From: Molossus alvarezi
Lineage: Eukaryota; Chordata; Mammalia; Chiroptera; Molossidae
Direction: 5' to 3'
Length of the DNA stretch: 64,000 bases
NCBI GenBank assembly: GCA_037176705.1
Contig: JBAWUJ010000051.1
Coordinates: forward strand, 744,001 to 808,000
Every line of letters begins with the position of its first letter. Position 1 is the stretch's first letter. This document shows positions 1 to 10,625 of the stretch, piece by piece. The notes beneath the pieces were generated by a model. The model was not told the DNA's origin. It saw only the letters and a list, made by a program, of their open reading frames with translations, and did not search any database. The translations under genes were made by a program, and so were the position numbers.

Positions 1-79
1 GGGAAAGTGGAGGAAGGTGTCAATGGACAAAAAATAAGAAACATCTGTAATAAAAAATAATATAGAGAACAACAACAAA
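1..79 (+). mobile_element. 3' tail of the L1A copy of a preceding array unit
   Basis: The sequence equals 5272-5350, the end of the L1 3'UTR with the motif 'gaaacatctgtaa' and an A-rich tail. Its body lies outside the window, which shows that the array extends to the left. Confidence 0.85.
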
Positions 80-650
80 TAGTGAAACTGCCATTTACCC
101 ACTGATTCCACTTCTAGGGATACATTATTCTAAGAACCTGGAAACATCCTTGAGAAGCAATATATACACCCCTATGCTCATAGAAGTGATATGTACAATA
201 GCTTAGATCTGGAAACAGACCAAGTAGCCATCAGTAGTTGAGTGAATAAAAAAGCTCAGGTGCATTGGCACAATTGAATACCATGCAGCTGTAAAAAGGA
301 AGGATCTATCATCAAACTTTGAGACAGAATGAACGGACCTGGAGAGGATTATGCTAAGCAGAATAAGCCAGTCAGAGAAAGAAACACATCCCATGAACTC
401 ACTTCCAGGTGTCATCTAATAAATAACATAAAATGATGAACAAAATAGTTGCAGTCATGGAAGCTTCTAATAGACTAAAAATGAATCTCATAGAGAAGGA
501 GGTAGGTGGGAAGACATAGATGGAGAACCCCCTAACACAGGCGATAGTGTAGTGGAGGGCGGAGGGGTGGGAGGTGGGAGCAGGGGAGAGGGAGATAAAT
601 GGGAAACAGTGGGACCACCTGTAATGTCGTGAACAATAAAGATATGAAAT
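80..650 (+). mobile_element. L1B: 5'-truncated L1 3' fragment, unit 1
   Basis: The start aligns with the last part of L1 ORF2 seen in the nearly complete element at about 55371 (the 'cccactgattcc' region, then 'aagaacctggaaac' and 'tatgctcatag'). A G-rich 3'UTR stretch follows (554-595), and an AATAAA-like end near 640. There is no open reading frame of note. It directly abuts the L1A tail, with no target-site duplication that I can recognise. Confidence 0.75.
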
Positions 651-975
651 TTTATAAATAATGCAATTTATAGAATAAATAAATAATACAAAAGAAGTTT
701 AGGAAAATGCAAAAATACTCGAGTGAATGTGAAGTGCAATGACGCAAAAGTCTCTTTTCTGGTATTTCTAATATTTGGCGGACAGTGACACTGTATCGGG
801 TCTGAAAGGGTCTGTGAGTGAGAGTGGGTGGCAGGGAAGTGATGGGGACCCAGATTCCTTTGGGAATTAGACTCTAGAAGGGATCTCAGGGGAGAAGCAG
901 GGCAGCATCTGGAACCCGTGTCCCCTTTGACAGCATGGAGTCCTGGAGTTGGGTCAACTCGTCACCTATACTCAC

Positions 976-1089
976 CCTGTGGTGGCCGTCCTGCCGTGTC
1001 GCAGGCGTGATGGACACCTGTGCCTCCTGCGGAGGGGTGGAGTTGAGGACCCCATCTGACAGCTCCTGTCCTTTCTCCTGTGCGGAGCT
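976..1089 (-). other. Exon-like segment, unidentified (weak)
   Basis: On the minus strand a pyrimidine-containing acceptor ('ctgtctttacag') precedes 114 bases, 38 codons open in one frame, followed by a strong donor-like 'gtgagtatagg'. The peptide is hydrophilic, rich in S, Q and E, and matches no family I recognise. Equivalent positions are 6247-6360, 11521-11634, 16792-16905, 22067-22180, 27342-27455 and 32617-32730. This may be a chance match or a relic of a gene captured in the unit. No partner exon in compatible phase could be established. Confidence 0.2.
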
Positions 1090-1487
1090 CTGTAAAGACA
1101 GTTCCCAGTCACCAGACAAGCAGCCTCAGAGCTCAGTTTTCGCTGGTTCTCGGGCCCCGGTGACCCTCCATTCCAGACCCACTCACTCCATGACTCACTT
1201 TCAACGTCCACTGGCAAGGAAAAGGTGTGATATTCTGAGAACCTAGATTTCCAATGGAAGAGGACAGAGGCCTCTTGGCAAGCCCCTCACCACCTGCCCT
1301 GTCCTGACGTATGGACATGACGGGACCTCTAGGTTATTCTCCACCCGGTAGCATGTTCCTGCCCCTGGGGATCCTCCCTTCATGTCCCTCTTCTCCCACA
1401 TGAAGAGGAGGGAGTGTGTGCTGCACAGGGATGGCTCTCAGAGCTGCCCTGGCCTCGAGTGGTCCGACCCAAGCTGCCCTGTGTTAC

Positions 1488-1571
1488 CTCAGGCGATCTT
1501 CTCCTAAACGGGTAAAGACGTCGGAGATGAGGGTTGAACCAACGTCCGGAAAAACTCTCACTGCGGGGTCT
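1488..1571 (-). other. Second exon-like segment, unidentified (weak)
   Basis: On the minus strand 'ttctgtttccag' precedes 84 bases that are open in two frames and end at a donor-like 'gtaaca'. It lies upstream, in minus-strand sense, of the segment at 976-1089, but the phases do not join directly. It recurs in each unit at the same relative place. I cannot name a gene. Confidence 0.18.
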
Positions 1572-1885
1572 CTGGAAACAGAAGCCCCGATGAGTGGGAA
1601 CACAGCAGGAGAACATCTTGCACTCTCAAGTGTCTCTTACCAAATGAGCTGGTGGTTGGGCAGTTGGTAGGAGTTGGGTGCCGGGTTACGAGGGTTCTAA
1701 GTTCTTTTGAGGTGTGACCTCATTGCCTGAGGGCCTTTCCTGTGCCCCCTCATCTAATAGCTGCTATACAGACTGTCCTTTGGCCCACTGAATGATCTCC
1801 ACCTTTCTCCATGGAAGACCATCTTTGTGCACAGTGACACCAACACACCTTTTTACACAGCCCCCTTGAAGGTCTGAGTGCAACC

Positions 1886-2015
1886 AGGTCCTAGATCTGG
1901 GGAGACAGACCTGCGTTCAGACCCAACCCCTATTCTCACCTCTTCTTGATCCTGGATAAGTCACTGTGCCTTTCAGGGCCTGTCTGTCTCCTGCCTGCAC
2001 AATAAATTGTTCTAG
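1886..2015 (+). mobile_element. MIR SINE fragment (one per unit)
   Basis: The order of motifs fits an old MIR: 'gacctgcgttcagaccc', then 'gataagtcactgtgcctttc' and 'ctgtctgtctcctg'. MIR normally contains a comparable 'gggttcaaatccc' and 'aagttacttaacctctctg' series. Equivalent copies lie at 7157-7286, 12431-12560, 17702-17831, 22977-23106, 28252-28381 and 33527-33656. A further copy, cut at its left end, starts the diverged flank at 35972. The identification is from remembered consensus and not from a search. Confidence 0.6.
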
Positions 2016-2459
2016 CAGGTGCTTCTTGGGGATGTTCAGGGTCATGTGAGGTAACAGCTACCAAGTTGGAGGAGGGCTGTCCTATGAAGGTGGTGTGTCC
2101 AACCCTTTTTTATGCCTGTTGTCACCTCCCCTGTGCCCGCTTTTGTCCCAATCCCACCTGTACTCTTCACATCCAGAATGTGTGTGCATGGGTGTGTGTT
2201 CACGCATGTGCGGGAGCACATCCCAGTGCTCTCATTCTGGATCCCAGAACATAATGACTCCCCCATATTCAGGAATATGCAGGAGCTTCCCCATAGATCA
2301 GGATCTCCAATTTCCAATCCAACTCTTTGTGAAAGGCTGGAGTTCTGGACTGGAAGGTCTGAACATTACTGAACTCTGGATTCTGAATGTCATGTACTTT
2401 GGTCAATTTCTAGAATATTGTTTTTCAAACTGATAGGTCACTGGTCCTCCCTGCCCTGA

Positions 2460-2660
2460 CCCTTCCCAGGGACCCCTGTATACCTCTCTGTCTCTTCATG
2501 AGAGAGCTCCTGTCCCCCTGCCCTGCTGTCTTTATGAAAGGTTCCCTGTCCCCCCTTTGCTCTGCCTTCCCATGGAGGGCCCCTATCTCCCCTGTTCTGA
2601 CCCCTTTGTCTCGTCCCTCATGGATGGTCCTGTCCATGCCCTGCCCCTCAGTCACAGGCA
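2460..2660 (+). repeat. Degenerate C/T-rich minisatellite, period about 36-47 bp
   Basis: Similar blocks of the form ATGA/ATGG, then a short purine patch, then 'cctgtccc' or 'ctatctccc', recur with the ATG at 2498, 2534, 2573 and 2620. The flanking copy has a corresponding block with about 18 extra bases near 36690-36720. The lack of stops on the minus strand here is a by-product of this composition. Confidence 0.5.
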
Positions 2661-2899
2661 CCCAAAGGGCGTGCCCCAGTACCTGGTGTTCCCTCCTGCC
2701 TGCAGCGGCCATGTTTCCGCTCTGTACCTGGAGCACAGCTCACCCTCTTCATCTGTCTAACCCCCCCAGTGCACTTAGGAAACATCTCGAATATCATTTC
2801 AAATGTGAAATCACCAGTGGTCTCCAGAGAGAAATGTGGGGGTGTAGTGGAGGGTAGATCTGTGATAAATGTTCATAGAAAAAGACTTGACTGGGGTCT

Positions 2900-3190
2900 T
2901 GAACACTCAATATACAGATGATGTATACCTAAAACCTATGTTGTTTAATTAGCCGACGTCACCCCAATACAGGCGATTAAAACTTAATAAAAGGTGGGGG
3001 AACTCTGAGGGTGATTAGATCACCAGAGTGGATAGGTTTAATACAATATGAAGAGACCCCATACGAGACTTATCGGAGGGATTATTCTGTAACTTGTATT
3101 CATGTCTAACTACTATGCGGTACATCTGAAACCAATGTTAAATAGCAACGCTAATTGAAAAAAAATTAGTATTATTAAAAACTTTCAAAA
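2900..3190 (+). repeat. Possible ends of old interspersed repeats
   Basis: Two stretches, each with a 'tacctaaaacctatgtt' or 'tacatctgaaaccaatgtt' motif followed by an A-rich end (near 2985 and 3160), look like retroelement 3' ends widespread in laurasiatherian genomes. I cannot name the family. Confidence 0.3.
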
Positions 3191-3557
3191 ATAGACATCT
3201 AAATATAAATCACAGTGATCTCTAAAAAAGAAATAAATCAGATCATGACACTCTCAGGTGTAAAAGCCACAGTGGCCCCAGAAGGGTCAGCTGTCCAGCC
3301 AGATCCATGGCCGCAATGGTGACCCTGATGGGAGAGCCATGCCCTGTCTTCCCCATCCAGCTGCCTCTGCCGCTGTTCTGGTGGCAGTGGGCATGGTGCC
3401 CACAAATCTGTGCTCCCTTCACAGTGTGCTAGGTGGCACATTGGCTGCTTAGTTCTAGTGGAAGCAGGCACAGAAACAAAAATGATGTTTAACTTTTATT
3501 GGTTGTAATAGCATTTTCAATGCACCCAAGGGAACTTTACCCACCCTCTGACAAATT

Positions 3558-5350
3558 GGAAGTTCATAGCACTACCGGCCTACCTCAAGAAACAAGAAAA
3601 ATCACAAATAGACTACCTAACCTCACAACTTAAAAAACTAGAGAGAAAGCAAAAAGAAAACCCCAGAGCAAGTGGAAGGAAGGAAATAGTAAAGATCAGA
3701 GCAGAAATAAACAACATAGAGTAAAAAAAAAAAAAAAAAAAAAAATTCAAAGGTCAATAAAACAAAGAGTTGGTTTTTCGAGGAGATCAACAAGTTTGAA
3801 GGACCCTTAGCTAGACTCACCAAGAAAAAAGAGAGAGAGAATCCAAATACACAAAATCAGAAATGAAAGAGGAAAACTACGGAAATACAAAAGATCGTTA
3901 ACAGCTACTATGAACAATTATATAGCAACAAATTCGACAATATAAGCAAAATGGACAAATTTCTAAAAACACATAGTCCCCCAAAACTGGACCATGAAGA
4001 GATGGAGAACTTGAACAGACCAATAACAGCCAATAACAAGGAAACTGAAGATGTAATCAAGACTCTCCCAGCAAACAAAAGCCCAGGCCGGAATTGCTTC
4101 ACGGGGGAGTTTTACCGGACATTCAAGAGAAAACTTACACCCATTCTCCTCAAACTATTTCAAAAATTCAAGAAGAAGAAAGACTTCCTATCTCGTTTTA
4201 TGATGCCAGCATAAGTCTAATTCCAAAACCAGAGAAAGACATTACAAAGAAAGAAAACTACAGGCCAATAACCCTGATGAACACAGACACCAAAATCCTG
4301 AACAAAATACTAGCAAATTGGATCCAGCAATACATCAAAAACAGTATTCACCATGACCAAGTGGGATTCATCCCAGGGATGCAAGGCTGGTACAATATTC
4401 ACCAATCAAAAAACGTGATACACCACATAAATAAAATGAAGAAGAAAAACCACACGATCATATCAATAGATGCCGAAAACGCCTTCGACAAAATCCAGCA
4501 TCCATTTCTGATAAAAACGCACAGCAGTGTTGGAATAGAGGGACCATATCTCGACCTAATAATGGCCATATGTGAAAGACCTACAGCCAACATCCTACTC
4601 AATGGGCAAAAATTAAAAGCATTTCCCGTGAGAACAGGAACAAGACAGGATGCCCACTTTTGCCACTCTTATTCAAGTAGCGCTGGGAATTTTAGCCACA
4701 GACATCTGACAAGTAGAAAAAATAAAAGCCATCCAAATGGAAAGGAGCATGTGAAACTGTCCTTAGTTGCAGATGACATAATAGTGTACATAGAGAACTC
4801 ATACAACCTAACAAAAAGAAACCCGAAACACCAATCAGAAATAACATATGTACCCCTATGTTCATAGCAGCACTATCTACAATAGCTTACGATCTGGAAA
4901 CAACCCAAGTGTCCGTCAGTAGATGAGTGGATTGAAAAGCTGTGGCATACGTCCACAATGGAATACTTTGCAGCTCTAAGAGGGAAAGATCTCTTATTTT
5001 TTGAAATGGCATGGAAGGACCTGGAGAGTGTTATGCTAAGCGAAAAAATCCAGGCAGAGAGAGACGAATATCACATGATCTCACGTATGTGTGGAATATA
5101 ATGAACAAAACAAACTGCTGAACAAAATTAACCCAGAGACGTAGAGGTGGGGTACAGACGGACAAACCTCAGATGAAGGCAGTTTAGGGAAAAGATACAA
5201 ACCACAGAAATCACATGCACGTATGCATGACCAATGAACATAGACAACATAGCCGGGGATGTGGCAAGGGCGGGAAAGTGGAGGAAGGTGTCAATGGACA
5301 AAAAATAAGAAACATCTGTAATAAAAAATAATATAGAGAACAACAACAAA
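3558..5350 (+). mobile_element. L1A: 5'-truncated, internally deleted L1, unit 1
   Basis: It starts inside ORF2, upstream of the reverse transcriptase (RT), at the 'ggaagttcatagcac' motif shared with the other L1s (for example 60204). It runs through the RT region. Near 4793-4828 it jumps to the last part of ORF2 ('gaaacaccaatcagaaa', matching 55427-55443 of the nearly complete L1), so about 1.4 kb is missing. The 3'UTR (5128-5330) ends in an A-rich tail. The flanking pre-insertion copy at 37643 confirms that this is an insertion. No target-site duplication is visible, because the right flank is L1B and not the original target. Confidence 0.9.
3951..4867 (+). pseudogene. L1A ORF2 remnant (reverse transcriptase part), unit 1
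   Basis: Two overlapping frames cover the L1 reverse transcriptase: 3951-4214 (87 codons, with '[13 protein letters not shown]') and 4094-4867 (257 codons, with 'NYRPITLMN', '[11 protein letters not shown]', '[14 protein letters not shown]' and 'VADDIIVYIENS'). A one-base loss in an A run at 4162-4166 (five A here, six in the L1 at 53387) separates them. The ADD catalytic motif is present, but the protein lacks the endonuclease, most of the region after the RT, and a continuous frame. It cannot make functional ORF2p. The same pair recurs at 9222-10138, 14496-15412, 19768-20684, 25043-25959 and 30318-31234. Confidence 0.9.
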
Positions 5351-8300
5351 TAGTGAAACTGCCATTTACCCACTGATTCCACTTCTAGGGATACATTATT
5401 CTAAGAACCTGGAAACATCCTTGAGAAGCAATATATACACCCCTATGCTCATAGAAGTGATATGTACAATAGCTTAGATCTGGAAACAGACCAAGTAGCC
5501 ATCAGTAGTTGAGTGAATAAAAAAGCTCAGGTGCATTGGCACAATTGAATACCATGCAGCTGTAAAAAGGAAGGATCTATCATCAAACTTTGAGACAGAA
5601 TGAACGGACCTGGAGAGGATTATGCTAAGCAGAATAAGCCAGTCAGAGAAAGAAACACATCCCATGAACTCACTTCCAGGTGTCATCTAATAAATAACAT
5701 AAAATGATGAACAAAATAGTTGCAGTCATGGAAGCTTCTAATAGACTAAAAATGAATCTCATAGAGAAGGAGGTAGGTGGGAAGACATAGATGGAGAACC
5801 CCCTAACACAGGCGATAGTGTAGTGGAGGGCGGAGGGGTGGGAGGTGGGAGCAGGGGAGAGGGAGATAAATGGGAAACAGTGGGACCACCTGTAATGTCG
5901 TGAACAATAAAGATATGAAATTTTATAAATAATGCAATTTATAGAATAAATAAATAATACAAAAGAAGTTTAGGAAAATGCAAAAATACTCGAGTGAATG
6001 TGAAGTGCAATGACGCAAAAGTCTCTTTTCTGGTATTTCTAATATTTGGCGGACAGTGACACTGTATCGGGTCTGAAAGGGTCTGTGAGTGAGAGTGGGT
6101 GGCAGGGAAGTGATGGGGACCCAGATTCCTTTGGGAATTAGACTCTAGAAGGGATCTCAGGGGAGAAGCAGGGCAGCATCTGGAACCCGTGTCCCCTTTG
6201 ACAGCATGGAGTCCTGGAGTTGGGTCAACTCGTCACCTATACTCACCCTGTGGTGGCCGTCCTGCCGTGTCGCAGGCGTGATGGACACCTGTGCCTCCTG
6301 CGGAGGGGTGGAGTTGAGGACCCCATCTGACAGCTCCTGTCCTTTCTCCTGTGCGGAGCTCTGTAAAGACAGTTCCCAGTCACCAGACAAGCAGCCTCAG
6401 AGCTCAGTTTTCGCTGGTTCTCGGGCCCCGGTGACCCTCCATTCCAGACCCACTCACTCCATGACTCACTTTCAACGTCCACTGGCAAGGAAAAGGTGTG
6501 ATATTCTGAGAACCTAGATTTCCAATGGAAGAGGACAGAGGCCTCTTGGCAAGCCCCTCACCACCTGCCCTGTCCTGACGTATGGACATGACGGGACCTC
6601 TAGGTTATTCTCCACCCGGTAGCATGTTCCTGCCCCTGGGGATCCTCCCTTCATGTCCCTCTTCTCCCACATGAAGAGGAGGGAGTGTGTGCTGCACAGG
6701 GATGGCTCTCAGAGCTGCCCTGGCCTCGAGTGGTCCGACCCAAGCTGCCCTGTGTTACCTCAGGCGATCTTCTCCTAAACGGGTAAAGACGTCGGAGATG
6801 AGGGTTGAACCAACGTCCGGAAAAACTCTCACTGCGGGGTCTCTGGAAACAGAAGCCCCGATGAGTGGGAACACAGCAGGAGAACATCTTGCACTCTCAA
6901 GTGTCTCTTACCAAATGAGCTGGTGGTTGGGCAGTTGGTAGGAGTTGGGTGCCGGGTTACGAGGGTTCTAAGTTCTTTTGAGGTGTGACCTCATTGCCTG
7001 AGGGCCTTTCCTGTGCCCCCTCATCTAATAGCTGCTATACAGACTGTCCTTTGGCCCACTGAATGATCTCCACCTTTCTCCATGGAAGACCATCTTTGTG
7101 CACAGTGACACCAACACACCTTTTTACACAGCCCCCTTGAAGGTCTGAGTGCAACCAGGTCCTAGATCTGGGGAGACAGACCTGCGTTCAGACCCAACCC
7201 CTATTCTCACCTCTTCTTGATCCTGGATAAGTCACTGTGCCTTTCAGGGCCTGTCTGTCTCCTGCCTGCACAATAAATTGTTCTAGCAGGTGCTTCTTGG
7301 GGATGTTCAGGGTCATGTGAGGTAACAGCTACCAAGTTGGAGGAGGGCTGTCCTATGAAGGTGGTGTGTCCAACCCTTTTTTATGCCTGTTGTCACCTCC
7401 CCTGTGCCCGCTTTTGTCCCAATCCCACCTGTACTCTTCACATCCAGAATGTGTGTGCATGGGTGTGTGTTCACGCATGTGCGGGAGCACATCCCAGTGC
7501 TCTCATTCTGGATCCCAGAACATAATGACTCCCCCATATTCAGGAATATGCAGGAGCTTCCCCATAGATCAGGATCTCCAATTTCCAATCCAACTCTTTG
7601 TGAAAGGCTGGAGTTCTGGACTGGAAGGTCTGAACATTACTGAACTCTGGATTCTGAATGTCATGTACTTTGGTCAATTTCTAGAATATTGTTTTTCAAA
7701 CTGATAGGTCACTGGTCCTCCCTGCCCTGACCCTTCCCAGGGACCCCTGTATACCTCTCTGTCTCTTCATGAGAGAGCTCCTGTCCCCCTGCCCTGCTGT
7801 CTTTATGAAAGGTTCCCTGTCCCCCCTTTGCTCTGCCTTCCCATGGAGGGCCCCTATCTCCCCTGTTCTGACCCCTTTGTCTCGTCCCTCATGGATGGTC
7901 CTGTCCATGCCCTGCCCCTCAGTCACAGGCACCCAAAGGGCGTGCCCCAGTACCTGGTGTTCCCTCCTGCTTGCAGCGGCCATGTTTCCGCTCTGTACCT
8001 GGAGCACAGCTCACCCTCTTCATCTGTCTAACCCCCCCAGTGCACTTAGGAAACATCTCGAATATCATTTCAAATGTGAAATCACCAGTGGTCTCCAGAG
8101 AGAAATGTGGGGGTGTAGTGGAGGGTAGATCTGTGATAAATGTTCATAGAAAAAGACTTGACTGGGGTCTTGAACACTCAATATACAGATGATGTATACC
8201 TAAAACCTATGTTGTTTAATTAGCCGACGTCACCCCAATACAGGCGATTAAAACTTAATAAAAGGTGGGGGAACTCTGAGGGTGATTAGATCACCAGAGT

Positions 8301-10542
8301 GGATAGGTTTAATACAATATGAAGAGACCCCATACGAGACTTATCGGAGGGATTATTCTGTAACTTGTATTCATGTCTAACTACTATGCGGTACATCTGA
8401 AACCAATGTTAAATAGCAACGCTAATTGAAAAAAAATTAGTATTATTAAAAACTTTCAAAAATAGACATCTAAATATAAATCACAGTGATCTCTAAAAAA
8501 GAAATAAATCAGATCATGACACTCTCAGGTGTAAAAGCCACAGTGGCCCCAGAAGGGTCAGCTGTCCAGCCAGATCCATGGCCGCAATGGTGACCCTGAT
8601 GGGAGAGCCATGCCCTGTCTTCCCCATCCAGCTGCCTCTGCCGCTGTTCTGGTGGCAGTGGGCATGGTGCCCACAAATCTGTGCTCCCTTCACAGTGTGC
8701 TAGGTGGCACATTGGCTGCTTAGTTCTAGTGGAAGCAGGCACAGAAACAAAAATGATGTTTAACTTTTATTGGTTGTAATAGCATTTTCAATGCACCCAA
8801 GGGAACTTTACCCACCCTCTGACAAATTGGAAGTTCATAGCACTACCGGCCTACCTCAAGAAACAAGAAAAATCACAAATAGACTACCTAACCTCACAAC
8901 TTAAAAAACTAGAGAGAAAGCAAAAAGAAAACCCCAGAGCAAGTGGAAGGAAGGAAATAGTAAAGATCAGAGCAGAAATAAACAACATAGAGTAAAAAAA
9001 AAAAAAAAAAAAAAAATTCAAAGGTCAATAAAACAAAGAGTTGGTTTTTCGAGGAGATCAACAAGTTTGAAGGACCCTTAGCTAGACTCACCAAGAAAAA
9101 AGAGAGAGAGAATCCAAATACACAAAATCAGAAATGAAAGAGGAAAACTACGGAAATACAAAAGATCGTTAACAGCTACTATGAACAATTATATAGCAAC
9201 AAATTCGACAATATAAGCAAAATGGACAAATTTCTAAAAACACATAGTCCCCCAAAACTGGACCATGAAGAGATGGAGAACTTGAACAGACCAATAACAG
9301 CCAATAACAAGGAAACTGAAGATGTAATCAAGACTCTCCCAGCAAACAAAAGCCCAGGCCGGAATTGCTTCACGGGGGAGTTTTACCGGACATTCAAGAG
9401 AAAACTTACACCCATTCTCCTCAAACTATTTCAAAAATTCAAGAAGAAGAAAGACTTCCTATCTCGTTTTATGATGCCAGCATAAGTCTAATTCCAAAAC
9501 CAGAGAAAGACATTACAAAGAAAGAAAACTACAGGCCAATAACCCTGATGAACACAGACACCAAAATCCTGAACAAAATACTAGCAAATTGGATCCAGCA
9601 ATACATCAAAAACAGTATTCACCATGACCAAGTGGGATTCATCCCAGGGATGCAAGGCTGGTACAATATTCACCAATCAAAAAACGTGATACACCACATA
9701 AATAAAATGAAGAAGAAAAACCACACGATCATATCAATAGATGCCGAAAACGCCTTCGACAAAATCCAGCATCCATTTCTGATAAAAACGCACAGCAGTG
9801 TTGGAATAGAGGGACCATATCTCGACCTAATAATGGCCATATGTGAAAGACCTACAGCCAACATCCTACTCAATGGGCAAAAATTAAAAGCATTTCCCGT
9901 GAGAACAGGAACAAGACAGGATGCCCACTTTTGCCACTCTTATTCAAGTAGCGCTGGGAATTTTAGCCACAGACATCTGACAAGTAGAAAAAATAAAAGC
10001 CATCCAAATGGAAAGGAGCATGTGAAACTGTCCTTAGTTGCAGATGACATAATAGTGTACATAGAGAACTCATACAACCTAACAAAAAGAAACCCGAAAC
10101 ACCAATCAGAAATAACATATGTACCCCTATGTTCATAGCAGCACTATCTACAATAGCTTACGATCTGGAAACAACCCAAGTGTCCGTCAGTAGATGAGTG
10201 GATTGAAAAGCTGTGGCATACGTCCACAATGGAATACTTTGCAGCTCTAAGAGGGAAAGATCTCTTATTTTTTGAAATGGCATGGAAGGACCTGGAGAGT
10301 GTTATGCTAAGCGAAAAAATCCAGGCAGAGAGAGACGAATATCACATGATCTCACGTATGTGTGGAATATAATGAACAAAACAAACTGCTGAACAAAATT
10401 AACCCAGAGACGTAGAGGTGGGGTACAGACGGACAAACCTCAGATGAAGGCAGTTTAGGGAAAAGATACAAACCACAGAAATCACATGCACGTATGCATG
10501 ACCAATGAACATAGACAACATAGCCGGGGATGTGGCAAGGGC
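5272..10542 (+). repeat. Array unit 2 (5271 bp)
   Basis: It is the same length as unit 1, and the only difference I noticed is c to t at 7971. Unit 5 shares this change (23791). It has the short A-rich form and 23 A in the internal run. Confidence 0.95.
5351..5921 (+). mobile_element. L1B 3' fragment, unit 2
   Basis: Indistinguishable by eye from the unit 1 copy. Confidence 0.75.
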
Positions 10543-10625
10543 GGGAAAGTGGAGGAAGGTGTCAATGGACAAAAAATAAGAAACATCTGTAATAAAAAAT
10601 AATATAGAGAACAACAACAAAAAAA
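8829..10625 (+). mobile_element. L1A, unit 2
   Basis: Same structure as unit 1, with an internal run of 23 A starting at 8994. Its tail carries the long A-rich form. Confidence 0.9.

Larger units (their letters stand above)
651..1885. other. Non-L1 part of the unit, left half; no gene recognised
   Basis: The first ~60 bases are AT-rich. The rest has a higher GC content and retains many CpGs. Reading frames here are short (at most 103 codons) and resemble nothing I know. Two stretches on the minus strand have splice-site-like borders and are listed separately. The same stretch recurs in every unit; the flanking diverged copy starts to the right of it, so there is no second diverged version to compare. 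Confidence 0.6.
2016..3557. other. Non-L1 part of the unit, right half; no gene recognised
   Basis: It contains a GT-rich patch at 2179-2210, a C/T-rich degenerate minisatellite and an A+T-rich stretch at 2920-3240. Open frames are at most 119 codons. Most are broken in the 5-10% diverged flanking copy, which argues against coding function. The right end, at 'cctctgacaaatt', is the target of the L1A insertion. Confidence 0.6.
1..5271 (+). repeat. Array unit 1 (5271 bp)
   Basis: Layout in this phase: tail of the previous L1A (1-79), L1B 3' fragment (80-650), non-L1 sequence (651-1885), MIR (1886-2015), C/T-rich minisatellite (2460-2660), further non-L1 sequence to 3557, and L1A from 3558 onward. 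It carries the short form of the A-rich site (ending 'caaatagtg') and 23 A at 3723-3745. I use it as the reference for the other units. Confidence 0.95.

Noticed and set aside
2042..2433. Overlapping 60-112 codon frames on both strands in each unit
   Set aside because: The frames overlap each other, are low in complexity in the GT-rich part, and most are broken or replaced in the diverged copy.
2425..2736. 103-codon minus-strand frame, with a related 69-codon frame in the diverged copy (36634-36843)
   Set aside because: It overlaps a C/T-rich minisatellite whose composition keeps the minus strand free of stops. The downstream half is lost in the diverged copy, and no domain is visible.
4094..4867. 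Functional reverse transcriptase
   Set aside because: It is an L1 fragment without endonuclease, with a frameshift upstream and about 1.4 kb missing. It is annotated as a remnant.
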